Source of the DNA: Brevibacterium zhoupengii
GTDB taxonomy: Bacteria; Actinomycetota; Actinomycetes; Actinomycetales; Brevibacteriaceae
Direction: 5' to 3'
Length of the DNA stretch: 64,000 nt
Assembly: GCF_021117425.1 (NCBI RefSeq)
Contig: NZ_CP088298.1
Span: 2,852,001-2,916,000, forward strand
Below are positions 18,284 through 27,833 of this stretch, one piece after another; within the stretch, counting starts at the first letter, position 1, and each line of letters begins with the position of its first letter. A program made the position numbers and the translations under genes. The notes under the pieces were generated by a model, which was given only the letters and a program-made list of their open reading frames with translations, was not told the origin of the DNA and searched no databases.

Positions 18284-18325
18284 GTCCACTCCCGCCTCCT
18301 TGCGTCAATGGTGTCGAGCTTAGCG

Positions 18326-18375
18326 AAGAACGCCGCCGAAAATGTGCCTCGCAGCACATTTTCGACGGCGTTCTT
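18326..18375. terminator. Strong hairpin between malate synthase and glcD
   Basis: 21-base arms (18326-18346 and 18355-18375) pair with a single mismatch around an 8-base loop. Position is 45 bases beyond the malate synthase stop and 43 bases before glcD. Both arms end in TTCTT on their own strand, so it may terminate in either direction. It separates malate synthase from glcDEF transcription. Confidence 0.82.
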
Positions 18376-18419
18376 ACCTGGTGAGACTCCTGAACCGCGG
18401 AGACTCAGGGGACCGAAAC

Positions 18420-20024
18420 TCAGGGCATACGGGCGTAGGCCGGGAGTGTCAGGAAGTCGACATATTCGTCGGCGACGGCCACGGACAGGAACGTGTCCGT
18501 GGCATCCTTCCAGTCCGCTTCCTCACCGGGCAGCTTCGCGACCTCTTCGGACACGACCTGACGCACGAGGTCGCCGGTGACGGTGACTCCGGTGTCGAGT
18601 TCGACTCCGGCGTCCATCCACTGCCACACCTGGGAGCGGGAGATTTCGGCGGTGGCCGCATCCTCCATGAGTCCGTGGATGGCGACCGCGCCGTTGCCTT
18701 CGAGCCAGGCCCGCAGGTACTGGATGCCGACGTTGACGTTGGTGCGCAGACCCGCCTCGGTGATGGAGCCGGGTGTCGACTTCACGTCGAGGAGATCAGC
18801 CGCAGTCACAGAGACGTCTTCGCGCTTGTTCTCGATCTGGTTGGGCTTGTCACCCAGCGTCTCGGTGAAGACCTCCTTGCAGAGGGCGACCATGCCGGGG
18901 TGGGCGACCCAGGAACCGTCGAAGCCCTTGCTGGCCTCACGGGACTTGTCCTCGCGAACCTTGTTGAAGGCGGCCTCGTTTTCGTCCTTGTCCTTCGACG
19001 GCACGAAGGCGGACATGCCGCCGATCGCGTGGGCACCGCGCTTGTGGCAGGTGCGCACGAGCAGTTCGGTGTAGGCGCGCATGAACGGCACCGTCATCGT
19101 GACATCCGAACGGTCGGGCAGCAGGTAGTCCGAGCCGCGGGACCGGAAGTTCTTGATCACCGAGAAGATGTAGTCCCAACGGCCGGCGTTGAGGCCCGAG
19201 GAGTGCTCGCGCAGTTCGTAGAGGATCTCCTCCATCTCGAAGGCGGCCGGGTAGGTTTCGATGAGTACGGTGGCGCGGATGGTCCCGCGTGCCAGGCCGA
19301 AGGCGTCCTCGGCATGGTCGAAGACCTGATTCCACAGTCGCGCTTCGAGGTGGGATTCCATCTTCGGCAGGTAGAAGTAGGGACCCTTGCCCTTCTCGAT
19401 CTGGATCTGTCCGGCGGTGGCGAAGTAGAGCGCGAAGTCCACGAGGGAGCCCGAGGCCTCTTCTCCGTCGACGAGGATGTGCTTCTCCGGCATGTGCCAG
19501 CCGCGAGGACGCACGACGATGGTCGGCAGCTCCTCGTCGGGGGCCAGCGTGTAGGACTTGCCCTCCGGGGAGGTGAAGTCGATCTCGCGGTTCAGGGAGT
19601 CAAGCAGGTTGATCTGTCCGCCGATGACCGAATCCCACTGCGGGGTGTTCGCGTCTTCCTGGTCGGCCAGCCATACCTTGGCGCCGGAGTTCAGGGCGTT
19701 GATCGTCATCTTCTTGTAGGTGGGTCCGGTCACCTCGACCCGACGGTCTTCGAGGCCCGGGGCCGGTGGTGCGACCTGCCAATCGGGATCATTGCGGATC
19801 TCGGCGGTCTCGGGAAGGAAGTCGAGGTCGGTTCCGGCGGCAATCTGAGCCTGGCGCTCTTTGCGAGCCTCCAAGCGCTCGAGGCGGACCCCATTGAACT
19901 TCCGGTTCAGCTCGACGATGAGTTCGAGGGCCTTCGGGGTAAGCACCTTCTGGGCCCCGTCCGGCAGTTCGCCGGTGATCTCCATGCCTTCTGGAATTTC
20001 CAGATTCTCGAGTTGAGCAGTCAT
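18420..20024 (-). CDS. aceB: Malate synthase (A type)
   Basis: Condenses glyoxylate with acetyl-CoA to malate. 534 residues, the usual size of malate synthase A. Family landmarks include NALNSGAKVWLADQEDANTP, VRPRGWHMPEKHILVDG, MESHLEARLWNQVFDHAEDA, the catalytic region GRWDYIFSVIKNF, and MRAYTELLVRTCHKRGAHAI followed by GGMSAF. No isocitrate lyase is adjacent; the neighbours glcDEF and a lactate/glycolate-type permease tie it to glycolate use rather than to acetate growth alone. The start ATG at 20024 has AGGAGA just upstream. Confidence 0.96.
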   Translation of the reverse strand: MTAQLENLEIPEGMEITGELPDGAQKVLTPKALELIVELNRKFNGVRLERLEARKERQAQIAAGTDLDFLPETAEIRNDPDWQVAPPAPGLEDRRVEVTGPTYKKMTINALNSGAKVWLADQEDANTPQWDSVIGGQINLLDSLNREIDFTSPEGKSYTLAPDEELPTIVVRPRGWHMPEKHILVDGEEASGSLVDFALYFATAGQIQIEKGKGPYFYLPKMESHLEARLWNQVFDHAEDAFGLARGTIRATVLIETYPAAFEMEEILYELREHSSGLNAGRWDYIFSVIKNFRSRGSDYLLPDRSDVTMTVPFMRAYTELLVRTCHKRGAHAIGGMSAFVPSKDKDENEAAFNKVREDKSREASKGFDGSWVAHPGMVALCKEVFTETLGDKPNQIENKREDVSVTAADLLDVKSTPGSITEAGLRTNVNVGIQYLRAWLEGNGAVAIHGLMEDAATAEISRSQVWQWMDAGVELDTGVTVTGDLVRQVVSEEVAKLPGEEADWKDATDTFLSVAVADEYVDFLTLPAYARMP

Positions 20025-20040
20025 CGGTGGTTCTCCTTAG

Positions 20041-20140
20041 TCAGCACTTTCACTAGTGCATCGCTGATCGCTGGCAACGGGGTTTAGCCTGCGAAACTTT
20101 CACATCGTGAAATTTATTGTTCACACAACGAAAAGAATAG
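20041..20140. promoter_or_regulatory. Divergent control region, malate synthase / permease, with palindromes
   Basis: The strip upstream of malate synthase contains several dyads: cactagtg (near 20051-20058), tttcac-atc-gtgaaa (20098-20112, perfect six-base arms), and a ttgt-tcac-acaa element just after. Such clustered short dyads suggest an operator for a GntR- or IclR-type regulator encoded elsewhere. Confidence 0.55.
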
Positions 20141-20222
20141 GAGGTGATGCACATCTCGTCAAACGCTTCCCTCGAGGTGAGACGCAGGATTCCCTTGACG
20201 GTACAACAATCCACCAGGCACG

Positions 20223-22172
20223 ATGAAGTCAGGTACTTCGTTTGCGGAGTCGGCACCACATCGTGCGCTGATCAACCGATCAGAGATGGGGGGACTCCTC
20301 GACCAAGCGGCAACGATGCCGCGGATCGGATTCACGATGGACAACCTCGCTGTCGCGGCGCTTCTTGCGCTCACCCCCATCCTCCTGGCAGGAATCCTGC
20401 TCATCGGATTTCGCTGGCCCGCAAAATATGCCATGCCGATCGGCCTGGTCGCTGCTGCACTCGTCGCGAACTTCGCGTGGCAGATCAACTGGGTGACGAT
20501 CAGCGCTTCGGTGGTTCAGGGTCTGCTCACCGCGATCGGGCTGCTGTGGATCGTCTTCGGTGCCCTCCTGCTCCTGGCCACCGTCACACGATCGGGCGCG
20601 ATTCAGACGATCCGCGCCGGCTTCGTCTCGATCTCGCCGGATCGACGTGTCCAAGTCATCATCATCGCTTGGCTCTTCGGTTCCTTCATCGAAGGCGCTG
20701 CCGGCTTCGGCACTCCCGCCGCCGTGGTCGCCCCGCTGATGCTCGCCCTCGGCTTCCCCGCCATCGCAGCGGTCCTCGCCGGTCTCATCATCCAGTCCAC
20801 ACCGGTGAGCTTCGGCGCCGTGGGAACACCCATGGTCGTCGGGATCGGCACCGGACTGTCGAAGGAAGACGGCAGCATGTCTGCCGATGTGGCGGCCAGA
20901 GCCTCCGAGCTCGGTCTCAGCCAGTCCGAGTTCATCGCCCACACGGCCACCCAGGTCGCTCTCATGCACGGCATCTGCGGAATCCTCATCCCGCTTCTGC
21001 TGTCGTGTCTGATGACCGGTTTCTTCGGCCGCAACAGGCGTTTCGCCGACGGCCTGGCGATAGCCCCGTTCGCTGTCTTCTCCGCGTTGGCCATGATCGT
21101 GCCCTACCTCCTCGTAGCCAACCTGCTCGGGCCTGAATTCCCCTCGCTCATCGGCGGCCTCGTCGGTTTGGCGATCGTGGTCACCGCCAGCAAGGCCGGA
21201 TTCCTGATGCCGAAGAAGACCTGGGACTTCGCCCCGCGCGAGATGTGGCCCAAACACTGGATGGGCACCGTGGACCCCGCCGATGAGGCGGCGGAGCTGA
21301 CGAAGAAGATGTCGATGATCCGCGCGTGGTCGCCCTACCTCATCGTCGTCGCGCTCCTGCTCTTCACCCGCAACGTGCCCCCGGTCAAAGAGTTCCTCAC
21401 CGGACCCGCCGTCATCAAGATCGAGGAGATCTTCGGTACCGCGATCAGTTCGGATATGGACCTCCTGTGGTCCCCGGGCTTCATCTTCGTCATCGCCTGC
21501 CTCTGCACCTACCTCATCCACCGGATGACCGGCTCGCAGATCGCCGGCTCCTGGAAGATCGCGGGTTCGCAGATCGCCGGGGCCGCCGTGGCGCTGCTGT
21601 GCTCACTGCCCTTGGTGCGTGTGTTCATCAACTCCGGCAGCGACTACAACTCCTCCGGTCTGGATTCGATGCCGGTGACCCTCGCCGAGGCGGCCGCCAG
21701 TACCGTCGGCAGCGGCTGGCCGCTGCTGGCTCCCTTCGTCGGAGCCCTGGGCGCTTTCGTCGCCGGTTCGAACACGGTCTCGAACATCATGTTTTCGCAG
21801 TTCCAGTTCTCCACCGGTACGGCGATCGGGGCGGCCAGTCCCGAGACGGTCGTTGCCGCGCAGGCCGTGGGCGGAGCGGCCGGAAACATGGTTGCCGTCC
21901 ACAATGTCGTCGCCGCCTCGGCGACAGTGGGTCTCATCGGACGCGAAGGCGAGCTCATCAGACGCACCTCCATTCCGATGCTCGTCTACTCGCTGACCGC
22001 CGGTGCGCTGGCCTTCATCGGCATCAACGGACTCGGGTTCAATTCCGGAACGATCGTCTTCGGAGCAGTCCTCGTGGGACTCATCGTCGCCGTCGTCCTC
22101 GCCCGGAAATCACCGGGCAAGGAACTTGTGGCTGAGGCACCCCGAGCCAAGGAAAAGGCGGTCGAGGACTGA
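20223..22172 (+). CDS. LctP-family lactate/glycolate permease
   Basis: Membrane importer of L-lactate, D-lactate or glycolate. Thirteen or so hydrophobic segments; the characteristic LctP stretch [20 protein letters not shown] and, near the end, [20 protein letters not shown] and [17 protein letters not shown] are present. The family normally begins at the first helix, so the true start may be ATG at 20337 ([19 protein letters not shown]) or 20286 rather than the most upstream ATG used here; none has a clear ribosome binding site. Divergent from malate synthase and near glcDEF, which makes glycolate the favoured substrate. Confidence 0.9.
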   Translation: MKSGTSFAESAPHRALINRSEMGGLLDQAATMPRIGFTMDNLAVAALLALTPILLAGILLIGFRWPAKYAMPIGLVAAALVANFAWQINWVTISASVVQGLLTAIGLLWIVFGALLLLATVTRSGAIQTIRAGFVSISPDRRVQVIIIAWLFGSFIEGAAGFGTPAAVVAPLMLALGFPAIAAVLAGLIIQSTPVSFGAVGTPMVVGIGTGLSKEDGSMSADVAARASELGLSQSEFIAHTATQVALMHGICGILIPLLLSCLMTGFFGRNRRFADGLAIAPFAVFSALAMIVPYLLVANLLGPEFPSLIGGLVGLAIVVTASKAGFLMPKKTWDFAPREMWPKHWMGTVDPADEAAELTKKMSMIRAWSPYLIVVALLLFTRNVPPVKEFLTGPAVIKIEEIFGTAISSDMDLLWSPGFIFVIACLCTYLIHRMTGSQIAGSWKIAGSQIAGAAVALLCSLPLVRVFINSGSDYNSSGLDSMPVTLAEAAASTVGSGWPLLAPFVGALGAFVAGSNTVSNIMFSQFQFSTGTAIGAASPETVVAAQAVGGAAGNMVAVHNVVAASATVGLIGREGELIRRTSIPMLVYSLTAGALAFIGINGLGFNSGTIVFGAVLVGLIVAVVLARKSPGKELVAEAPRAKEKAVED

Positions 22173-22234
22173 GCCCACAGCCGCCGCACAGCGGCCTCCT
22201 CAGAGCCCACAGCCTCTGCAGCGCCCTGAGATGC

Positions 22235-22282
22235 ACTTCGCCCGCGGCGGACCCTTCTAGGAGGGTTCACCGCGGGCGAAGT
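22235..22282. terminator. Convergent terminator between permease and rnj
   Basis: 13-base perfect arms acttcgcccgcgg (22235-22247) and ccgcgggcgaagt (22270-22282), with an inner ACCCT/AGGGT stem. It lies between two converging genes and can serve both. Confidence 0.85.
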
Positions 22283-22304
22283 CAATGTGCGTGGTCGAAC
22301 GAAC

Positions 22305-24005
22305 TCAGACGATGACGACCATGGGGACGATCATCGGCTTGCGACGCAGCTTCGAGGACGCCCAGCGTCCCACGGTGCGGCGTACGACCTGCTGCAGCTG
22401 GTACTGGTCCGTCGTTCCGTCCTTGAGGGCGTCTTCGACGGCCTTGGTGACCTTCGGCATGATCGAGTCGAAGACCGAATCGGATTCGGCCACACCGCGA
22501 GCATGGATCTCAGGGCCGGCGATGAGGGACTTGGTCTGGCTGTTGATGGCCATGAAGATCGTGACGAAGCCTTCGCCGGAGAGCACAAGACGGTCCTTGA
22601 GGTCTGCCTCGGTGATCTCACCGACCGAGGAGCCGTCGACGAAGACGAAGTTGCAGTCGACTGCTCCGACAACCTCGGCGTGGCCGTCCTTGAGGTCGAC
22701 GACCCAACCGTCATCGGCCAGCACGATGTTGTCCGGATTCACTCCGGTCGCCTCGGCGTGCCTGGCGTTGGCGAGCATGTGTCGCCATTCGCCGTGGACG
22801 GGCATGACGCCGCGGGGCTTGACGATGTTGTAGCAGTAGAGAAGTTCGCCGCCGGAGGCGTGGCCGGAGACGTGGATCTTGGCGTCGGCCTTGGAGATGA
22901 CGTTGGCGCCCAGCTTCATCAGCCCGTTGATGACCTTGAACACGGAGTTCTCGTTGCCGGGGATGAGTGAGGAGGCGAGGATGACGGTGTCGCCGTCGCC
23001 CACCTCGACGCGGTGGCTGCGGTTGGCCATCCGTGAGAGCGCGGCCATCGGCTCACCCTGCGAACCGGTGCACATGAGCACGACCTGGTCGTCGGGGAGC
23101 TTGTCGACCTCTTTGATGTCGATGAGGGCACCGCGCGGGACCTCGAGGTAGCCGAGGTCTTCGGCGATCTTCATGTTGCGCACCATCGAGCGACCGACGA
23201 GAGCAACCTTGCGGCCGTGGGCGTCGGCGGCGTTGAGCACCTGCTGGACGCGGTGGATGTGTGAGGAGAACGAGGCGACGATGATGCGACGCTCGGCGTG
23301 ACCGAAGAGGTTCTCGAGAACCGGTCCGATGTCCTTCTCCAGGGCGGTGAACCCGGGGACCTCGGCGTTCGTCGAGTCCGTCATGAACAGGTCCACGCCT
23401 TCTTCGCCGAGGCGGGCGAAGGCGCGCAGGTCCGTGATCCGGCCGTCGAGCGGGAGCTGGTCCATCTTGAAGTCGCCGGTGTGGAGGATGTTTCCGGCGC
23501 CGGTGCGGATGAAGACCGCGAGGGCGTCGGGGATCGAGTGGTTGACGGCGACGAACTCGAGGTCGAAGGGACCGAGCTGATCGAGGTCGTCTTCCTTGAC
23601 CACGCGGGTGATCGGCTTGATCCGGTGTTCCTTGAGCTTGGCCTCGATGAGCGCGATCGTCAGCTTCGAGCCGAGGATCGGGATGTCGGCCCGGCGACGC
23701 AGCAGGTAGGGCACTGCACCGATGTGGTCTTCGTGGCCGTGGGTCAGCACGAGGCCGACGATGTCGTCGAGGCGATCATCGAGATACGCGAAGTCGGGAA
23801 GGATGAGGTCGACGCCGGGCTGATCCTCTTCGGGGAAGAGGACGCCGCAGTCAACGATGAGCAGCTTGCCGTGGTACTCGAACACGGTCATGTTGCGTCC
23901 GACTTCGCCGAGGCCGCCGAGCGCGACGATGCGGACGGCTTCTGCGTCCATCTTCGGCGGAAGCTTCAATTCTTGGGTCAATGCATTATTCACTGAGGTA
24001 ACCAC
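22305..24005 (-). CDS. rnj: Ribonuclease J
   Basis: Metallo-beta-lactamase-fold 5'-3' exo- and endoribonuclease for mRNA turnover and rRNA maturation. The zinc-ligand motif HGHEDH is at residues 89-94, the beta-CASP core (DSTNAEVPGFT, ASFSSHIHRVQQ) follows, and a C-terminal oligomerisation domain ends the 566 residues. The start is uncertain: GTG at 24005 overlaps dapA by 20 bases, and a GTG at 23993 and an ATG at 23951 are possible. dapA-rnj is the conserved actinobacterial order; ftsK, the usual next gene, is displaced by 15 kb. Confidence 0.96.
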   Translation of the reverse strand: MVTSVNNALTQELKLPPKMDAEAVRIVALGGLGEVGRNMTVFEYHGKLLIVDCGVLFPEEDQPGVDLILPDFAYLDDRLDDIVGLVLTHGHEDHIGAVPYLLRRRADIPILGSKLTIALIEAKLKEHRIKPITRVVKEDDLDQLGPFDLEFVAVNHSIPDALAVFIRTGAGNILHTGDFKMDQLPLDGRITDLRAFARLGEEGVDLFMTDSTNAEVPGFTALEKDIGPVLENLFGHAERRIIVASFSSHIHRVQQVLNAADAHGRKVALVGRSMVRNMKIAEDLGYLEVPRGALIDIKEVDKLPDDQVVLMCTGSQGEPMAALSRMANRSHRVEVGDGDTVILASSLIPGNENSVFKVINGLMKLGANVISKADAKIHVSGHASGGELLYCYNIVKPRGVMPVHGEWRHMLANARHAEATGVNPDNIVLADDGWVVDLKDGHAEVVGAVDCNFVFVDGSSVGEITEADLKDRLVLSGEGFVTIFMAINSQTKSLIAGPEIHARGVAESDSVFDSIMPKVTKAVEDALKDGTTDQYQLQQVVRRTVGRWASSKLRRKPMIVPMVVIV

Positions 24006-24909
24006 TCCTGGTCAATTGGGCGGTCACGAGCGCCATCTGCTCTTCGTCTGCTGGGAGCAGGGGCATTCGCGTTCCGCGGTTGTCGAGTATTCCTTGGGCC
24101 TGCAATGCGGCCTTGGCCGAGATGACTCCCGGCATGTGATTCATGAGCGCGTCAACCATGTCTGCCGTTTCATGGGCAATTGCGCGAGCGGTGGTGAGGT
24201 CGTTGTTCGCAACGGCTGAGACCATCTCAGCGAACCGCGGTGTGCAGACGTGGCCGGCGACGGAGACCACGCCGAGGGCACCGAGAGCCAGCAGCGGAAG
24301 GTTGAGCGCGTCCTCGCCCGAGTAGTAGACGAGGGAGCTGCGGTTCATCACCTGCGCCGAGGCGAAGAGGTCGCCCTTGGCGTCTTTGACCGCGAGGATA
24401 TTGGGGTGATCGGCCAACCCGAGGAGGGTCTCCGTTCTGATGGGCACGCCGGAGCGGCCCGGGATGTCATAGAGCATGACGGGAAGGTCGGTCGAGTCGG
24501 CGGCTGCGCGCATGTGAGCGGCGATGGCCGGCTGCGTCGGCTTCGAGTAATAGGGCGTGACGATGAGGATGCCGTCGGCACCGGCGGCAGCCGAGCGCTT
24601 GGACAGATCGATGGTGTGCGCGGTGACATTGTTGCCGGTGCCAGCGATGATCTTCGCGCGGTTGCCGATGACACCGCGGACGACCTTGAGCAGCTCGATC
24701 TTCTCATCGTCGGTCGTCGTCGGTGATTCGCCGGTGGTTCCAGACACGACGAGCATGTCGTTGCCGAGGTCGACGAGGTGGTTCGCCACCTTCTCCACGG
24801 CAGGATAATCGATGGTTCCGTCGTCCTTGAACGGCGTCACCATCGCCGTGCCGACAGTACCGAACGCATCAATCGCAGCGGCTGCTGCGCTGTCACCGAG
24901 AATCGCCAT
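23986..24909 (-). CDS. dapA: 4-hydroxy-tetrahydrodipicolinate synthase
   Basis: First committed enzyme of lysine/diaminopimelate synthesis, condensing pyruvate with aspartate semialdehyde. The 307-residue TIM barrel has GTTGES at 57-62, LPVMLYDIPGRSG containing the catalytic Tyr, and ILAVKDAKGD containing the Schiff-base Lys. The frame stays open to an ATG at 24984, but the start at 24909 gives a normal N-terminus (MAILGDSAAAAAIDAFG). It overlaps rnj, so co-expression is likely. dapB lies about 8 kb away, beyond an accessory block. Confidence 0.97.
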   Translation of the reverse strand: MAILGDSAAAAAIDAFGTVGTAMVTPFKDDGTIDYPAVEKVANHLVDLGNDMLVVSGTTGESPTTTDDEKIELLKVVRGVIGNRAKIIAGTGNNVTAHTIDLSKRSAAAGADGILIVTPYYSKPTQPAIAAHMRAAADSTDLPVMLYDIPGRSGVPIRTETLLGLADHPNILAVKDAKGDLFASAQVMNRSSLVYYSGEDALNLPLLALGALGVVSVAGHVCTPRFAEMVSAVANNDLTTARAIAHETADMVDALMNHMPGVISAKAALQAQGILDNRGTRMPLLPADEEQMALVTAQLTRSGYLSE

Positions 24910-25140
24910 ACGAAAAGGATACCGCGCACAGTCCACGACTGCGGCAGTGGCCGTGCGCGCGCCACGAGTGCATTGTCTCTTCACCGGTGCCTGCCTGTGG
25001 CCACGGGCCGCTCATCGGAGGCGTGGAAGGCGTTCCCCTCAGGCGTTGCCGATCGCTTCCGTCTTGAGAGACAGATCACACCAACCGGGCACTGTCGGCA
25101 GACGAAGAATGCGCATTTCCCATTGCGCCCACTTTGGCCA
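24910..25140. other. Intergenic region, symporter end to dapA
   Basis: About 230 bases without a convincing gene. It presumably carries the dapA promoter. No strong hairpin was identified beyond the symporter stop. Confidence 0.45.
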
Positions 25141-26886
25141 TCAGAGAGCGCTACCGTAAGGAATCGCGTACAGCACGACCATGACGACCGAGCACAAAAC
25201 CAGGCCGATGCCACAGATCGCCATGATTGTCCTCGTCAGCTTGAGGTCCTTCGGATTGCGGTCTTCGTCTGGCACTGCGAGAAGCGTCCGCCGGAACGCG
25301 TTGCCCGCTTCAGGTGGAACCTGGCCGAGATTTCCCAACCACGTGCCTACGATGCTGGCGAGGAACCCAAGGATTACAGGGTCAAGAATTGTTGGAAGTG
25401 CCAGTCCAGCGAATTCCGTAGCACTGTTGAGGACCCCGACAACGAGGAATCCGCTGATCATGCCAGCGGCGGCTCCTCGAGCGGTCAGACGCTCACTGCG
25501 GACCGACCAAAAGGCAATCGGGCCCCATGAGGCCGCAAACAATGTAGCTGCGAAGTATCCGATTGTCAGAACGGCGGGGCTTGCAACTGCCGTGATTGCG
25601 AGAACGACCAGGCCGACGACGAACATGGTGATTCGAGAGGCCCACAGGCCTCGTGTTCCTTCGTCTTCTGTGGAGCTGTCTGCAGCTGCCTGTTCGGCTC
25701 CTCTGCTCGCCTCACCACGGTCGTAGGGTGAGGCCGACGCGGCATATTCGTTGTTCGCACCCGCAGTTGCTGCGACAGCTGAGACATTCTCGGCGCTTGT
25801 CGTGCTACGACGGAAGAGAACGGGAAGAATGTCGTTGGCAGTACTGAACCCGATGAGTGACAGAAATGATGCGGCGGAGGATAGTCCTGCGGCCACAATT
25901 CCGGTGACTGCGATAACTCCGATAACCGGAGGCATGACGTTTTGGGCGGTCCAGATAAAGGCGACTTCTGACGGATCGATCGCTGGGTTGAATGCATTGA
26001 TCGCGAATCCGCCGAAGGTGAGAAAGAGGTAGATGGCAGCAAGCACCACCATCGAGATCGCACCCGAACGAATGCAGACATGTTCGTTCTTCGCCATGAG
26101 GAAGCGACTCGACTGCCACGGACTGACTGCAACCACTGTCGCCCAGACAAGCCCAAGCGTCACACAGTACATAACGATGTCCGCGTGGGAACCCATATAG
26201 TTCGTTTCACCGGTCAGCCCGTGCCAGGCCAGCCCATCAGGCTTTGATGCCAACGCTGAGAGCTTCTCAATCGCCGCCCCTGGGCCACCTGCTTTGATGA
26301 GGACGTAACCCATGCCCAGGACAGCGGCAATGGTGAAGACGAAGAACATCAAAGTGTCGTTGACGAGAACTCCCTGTGACCCCGACAGCATTGTGAACAA
26401 CGTGTAGCTGGCCCACACGATGACTAGCAACAAGGTCTCGTTCAGCCCAGTCAGTTGCACAAGCACGAGAACGAGTCCCTGCGTGACCGCTACGAGGTAG
26501 AGGCCTATACCGACGACGACCATAACCCCGGCGATGGCCTGAACCGCTTTGGAGTCGAATCGATTACCGAAGTATTCCGGCACTGTCAGAGCTTGGGAAC
26601 GTCGCAGGTATCGACCGAAGAAGAGCACACCGACTACGTAACCGCACACATTGAACAGTGTCAGAAACAACATCGGTACGGGATAGCCGTCGTAGGAGAA
26701 TCCAAGCTCCCCCATGAACGACACCGTCGACAGGAAGGATGCGACCAATGTACCTGCGATCAGCAAGGTTGGAGCCGCTCGTCCGGCCACGTAGTAGTCG
26801 GAGGTGTTCTTGACCTTTCGCCCGACGATTGCCCCGATGACAAGATAGAGGACGAACGAGCCGAAGATAGCGAGTGTGAACATCAT
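25141..26886 (-). CDS. Sodium:solute symporter (SSS family)
   Basis: Na+-coupled importer with about thirteen membrane helices, 581 residues. The SSS signature regions are seen in DYYVAGRAAPTLLIAGTLVA, FGNRFDSKAVQAIAGVMVVV, and the GIVAAGLSSAASFLSLIG sodium-site helix. A hydrophilic Ser/Ala/Glu-rich loop of about 60 residues interrupts the region after ILPVLFRRSTTSAE. The start ATGATG overlaps the stop of a small upstream membrane gene (ATGA). The substrate is unknown; the partner genes (OYE-type oxidoreductase and TetR) suggest an organic acid or N-methylated compound used as a carbon source, which is inference only. Confidence 0.9.
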   Translation of the reverse strand: MMFTLAIFGSFVLYLVIGAIVGRKVKNTSDYYVAGRAAPTLLIAGTLVASFLSTVSFMGELGFSYDGYPVPMLFLTLFNVCGYVVGVLFFGRYLRRSQALTVPEYFGNRFDSKAVQAIAGVMVVVGIGLYLVAVTQGLVLVLVQLTGLNETLLLVIVWASYTLFTMLSGSQGVLVNDTLMFFVFTIAAVLGMGYVLIKAGGPGAAIEKLSALASKPDGLAWHGLTGETNYMGSHADIVMYCVTLGLVWATVVAVSPWQSSRFLMAKNEHVCIRSGAISMVVLAAIYLFLTFGGFAINAFNPAIDPSEVAFIWTAQNVMPPVIGVIAVTGIVAAGLSSAASFLSLIGFSTANDILPVLFRRSTTSAENVSAVAATAGANNEYAASASPYDRGEASRGAEQAAADSSTEDEGTRGLWASRITMFVVGLVVLAITAVASPAVLTIGYFAATLFAASWGPIAFWSVRSERLTARGAAAGMISGFLVVGVLNSATEFAGLALPTILDPVILGFLASIVGTWLGNLGQVPPEAGNAFRRTLLAVPDEDRNPKDLKLTRTIMAICGIGLVLCSVVMVVLYAIPYGSAL

Positions 26887-27062
26887 CGCGCATCACCATC
26901 CTGTTCGGAGTGTGGTGCCCGATTGCGCGTCCCTGTGGTCATGTCGGAGGATTCGCCGACCGTTTTTGTTCCATAATCACGGCGGACGATGTGCCAGCCG
27001 AGCATGATGATCGCTGCGGGAACCAACCCATAGCAGATCGAGACCAAATACGTTCCTAACAT
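26883..27062 (-). CDS. Small membrane protein coupled to the symporter
   Basis: A 59-residue gene. The ATG at 27062 has AGGAG five bases upstream, and the stop TGA overlaps the symporter ATG by four bases, which is strong evidence for translation and coupling. Residues 4-26 form one membrane helix (TYLVSICYGLVPAAIIMLGW), followed by a basic turn and a polar C-terminal tail of about 30 residues. This is the architecture of the small accessory subunits that precede some SSS and monocarboxylate symporters. No family is assigned with confidence. It may be needed for transporter assembly or stability. Confidence 0.8.
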   Translation of the reverse strand: MLGTYLVSICYGLVPAAIIMLGWHIVRRDYGTKTVGESSDMTTGTRNRAPHSEQDGDAR

Positions 27063-27197
27063 GAGTTCTCCTTTGAACCGGTGTTCTGAGTTTCCTTGAG
27101 TTATCGTGAGATCTCTGCTGGTACAGAATCTCCAAGGGTGGCCGCCGATCGACGACCGACGGGCAACGCCGAGTCGAATCTGGCCGAGTCGGGTGGC

Positions 27198-27833
27198 CTA
27201 TTCGTATTCTGGTTCGCGCGTCATGTCGACGCCCAACGCTGCCGCGGCAGTGATTTCGAGGGACTTCACGATCCGGTCGGGCGAAGTTGACCCTCGTCCT
27301 GCGACTACGGCGACGTCGAAGCCGTCGATCGCCGCGATGAGAGTGTCAACGATGAGGTCGGTGTCTGCCCGCGGCCGGAAGCTCCCGTCACGGATACCGG
27401 TGTCGATGATCGCTCTGAAATGTGCGCCCCATTTGTCGAAGACCTCGTCGACCGAGGCTCGCAGATAGTCGTTGCGGCTCGAGACTGCAACGAGTTCGAT
27501 CCAAATTTGCGAGCGCCTTCGCAGGTCGCCGATCGAGGGGAACGCCCATAGGCTGGATTGCACCTTTTCCCATGCTGAGCCATGAGTCTGCGACAATCCG
27601 GCGATGTCTTCAACCACCGAGCTGCTGTGAGTTGAAAAGGCCTGGACGAGCAGGTCCTCGCGAGAACCGAAGTAATACTGCACCGTGCCCACCGACACCC
27701 CGGCGTCTTTGGCGACATCCTTCATCCGCACGGCCTCCGGACCACGTTTCACGATCTGTGCCAACGCCGACTCGAGGATGATGGCGCGTTTGGCCTCAAC
27801 CTCTCCTGCAGAGTACTGGGGCCGGGGACTCAC
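27198..27833 (-). CDS. TetR-family transcriptional regulator
   Basis: 211 residues from a GTG at 27833 that overlaps the oxidoreductase stop (GTGA). The TetR DNA-binding domain is at about residues 12-60 (AQIVKRGPEAVRMKDVAKDA, GVSVGTVQYYFGSREDL). The ligand-binding part resembles the BetI-like TetR_C group (SSLWAFPSIGDLRRRSQIWI, IDTLIAAIDG-type segment). Co-transcribed with the oxidoreductase, it probably represses the operon by the palindrome at 29837-29852. A longer in-frame extension inside the oxidoreductase gene is a shadow. Confidence 0.88.
   Translation of the reverse strand: MSPRPQYSAGEVEAKRAIILESALAQIVKRGPEAVRMKDVAKDAGVSVGTVQYYFGSREDLLVQAFSTHSSSVVEDIAGLSQTHGSAWEKVQSSLWAFPSIGDLRRRSQIWIELVAVSSRNDYLRASVDEVFDKWGAHFRAIIDTGIRDGSFRPRADTDLIVDTLIAAIDGFDVAVVAGRGSTSPDRIVKSLEITAAAALGVDMTREPEYE

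Noticed and set aside
18342..20087. 581-codon plus-strand frame opposite malate synthase
   Set aside because: Complementary frame of a GC-rich gene; composition rich in Gly/Val/Asp/His repeats and no domain.
20280..21521. 413-codon minus-strand frame opposite the permease
   Set aside because: Asp/Glu/Arg-rich antisense of membrane helices, typical shadow.
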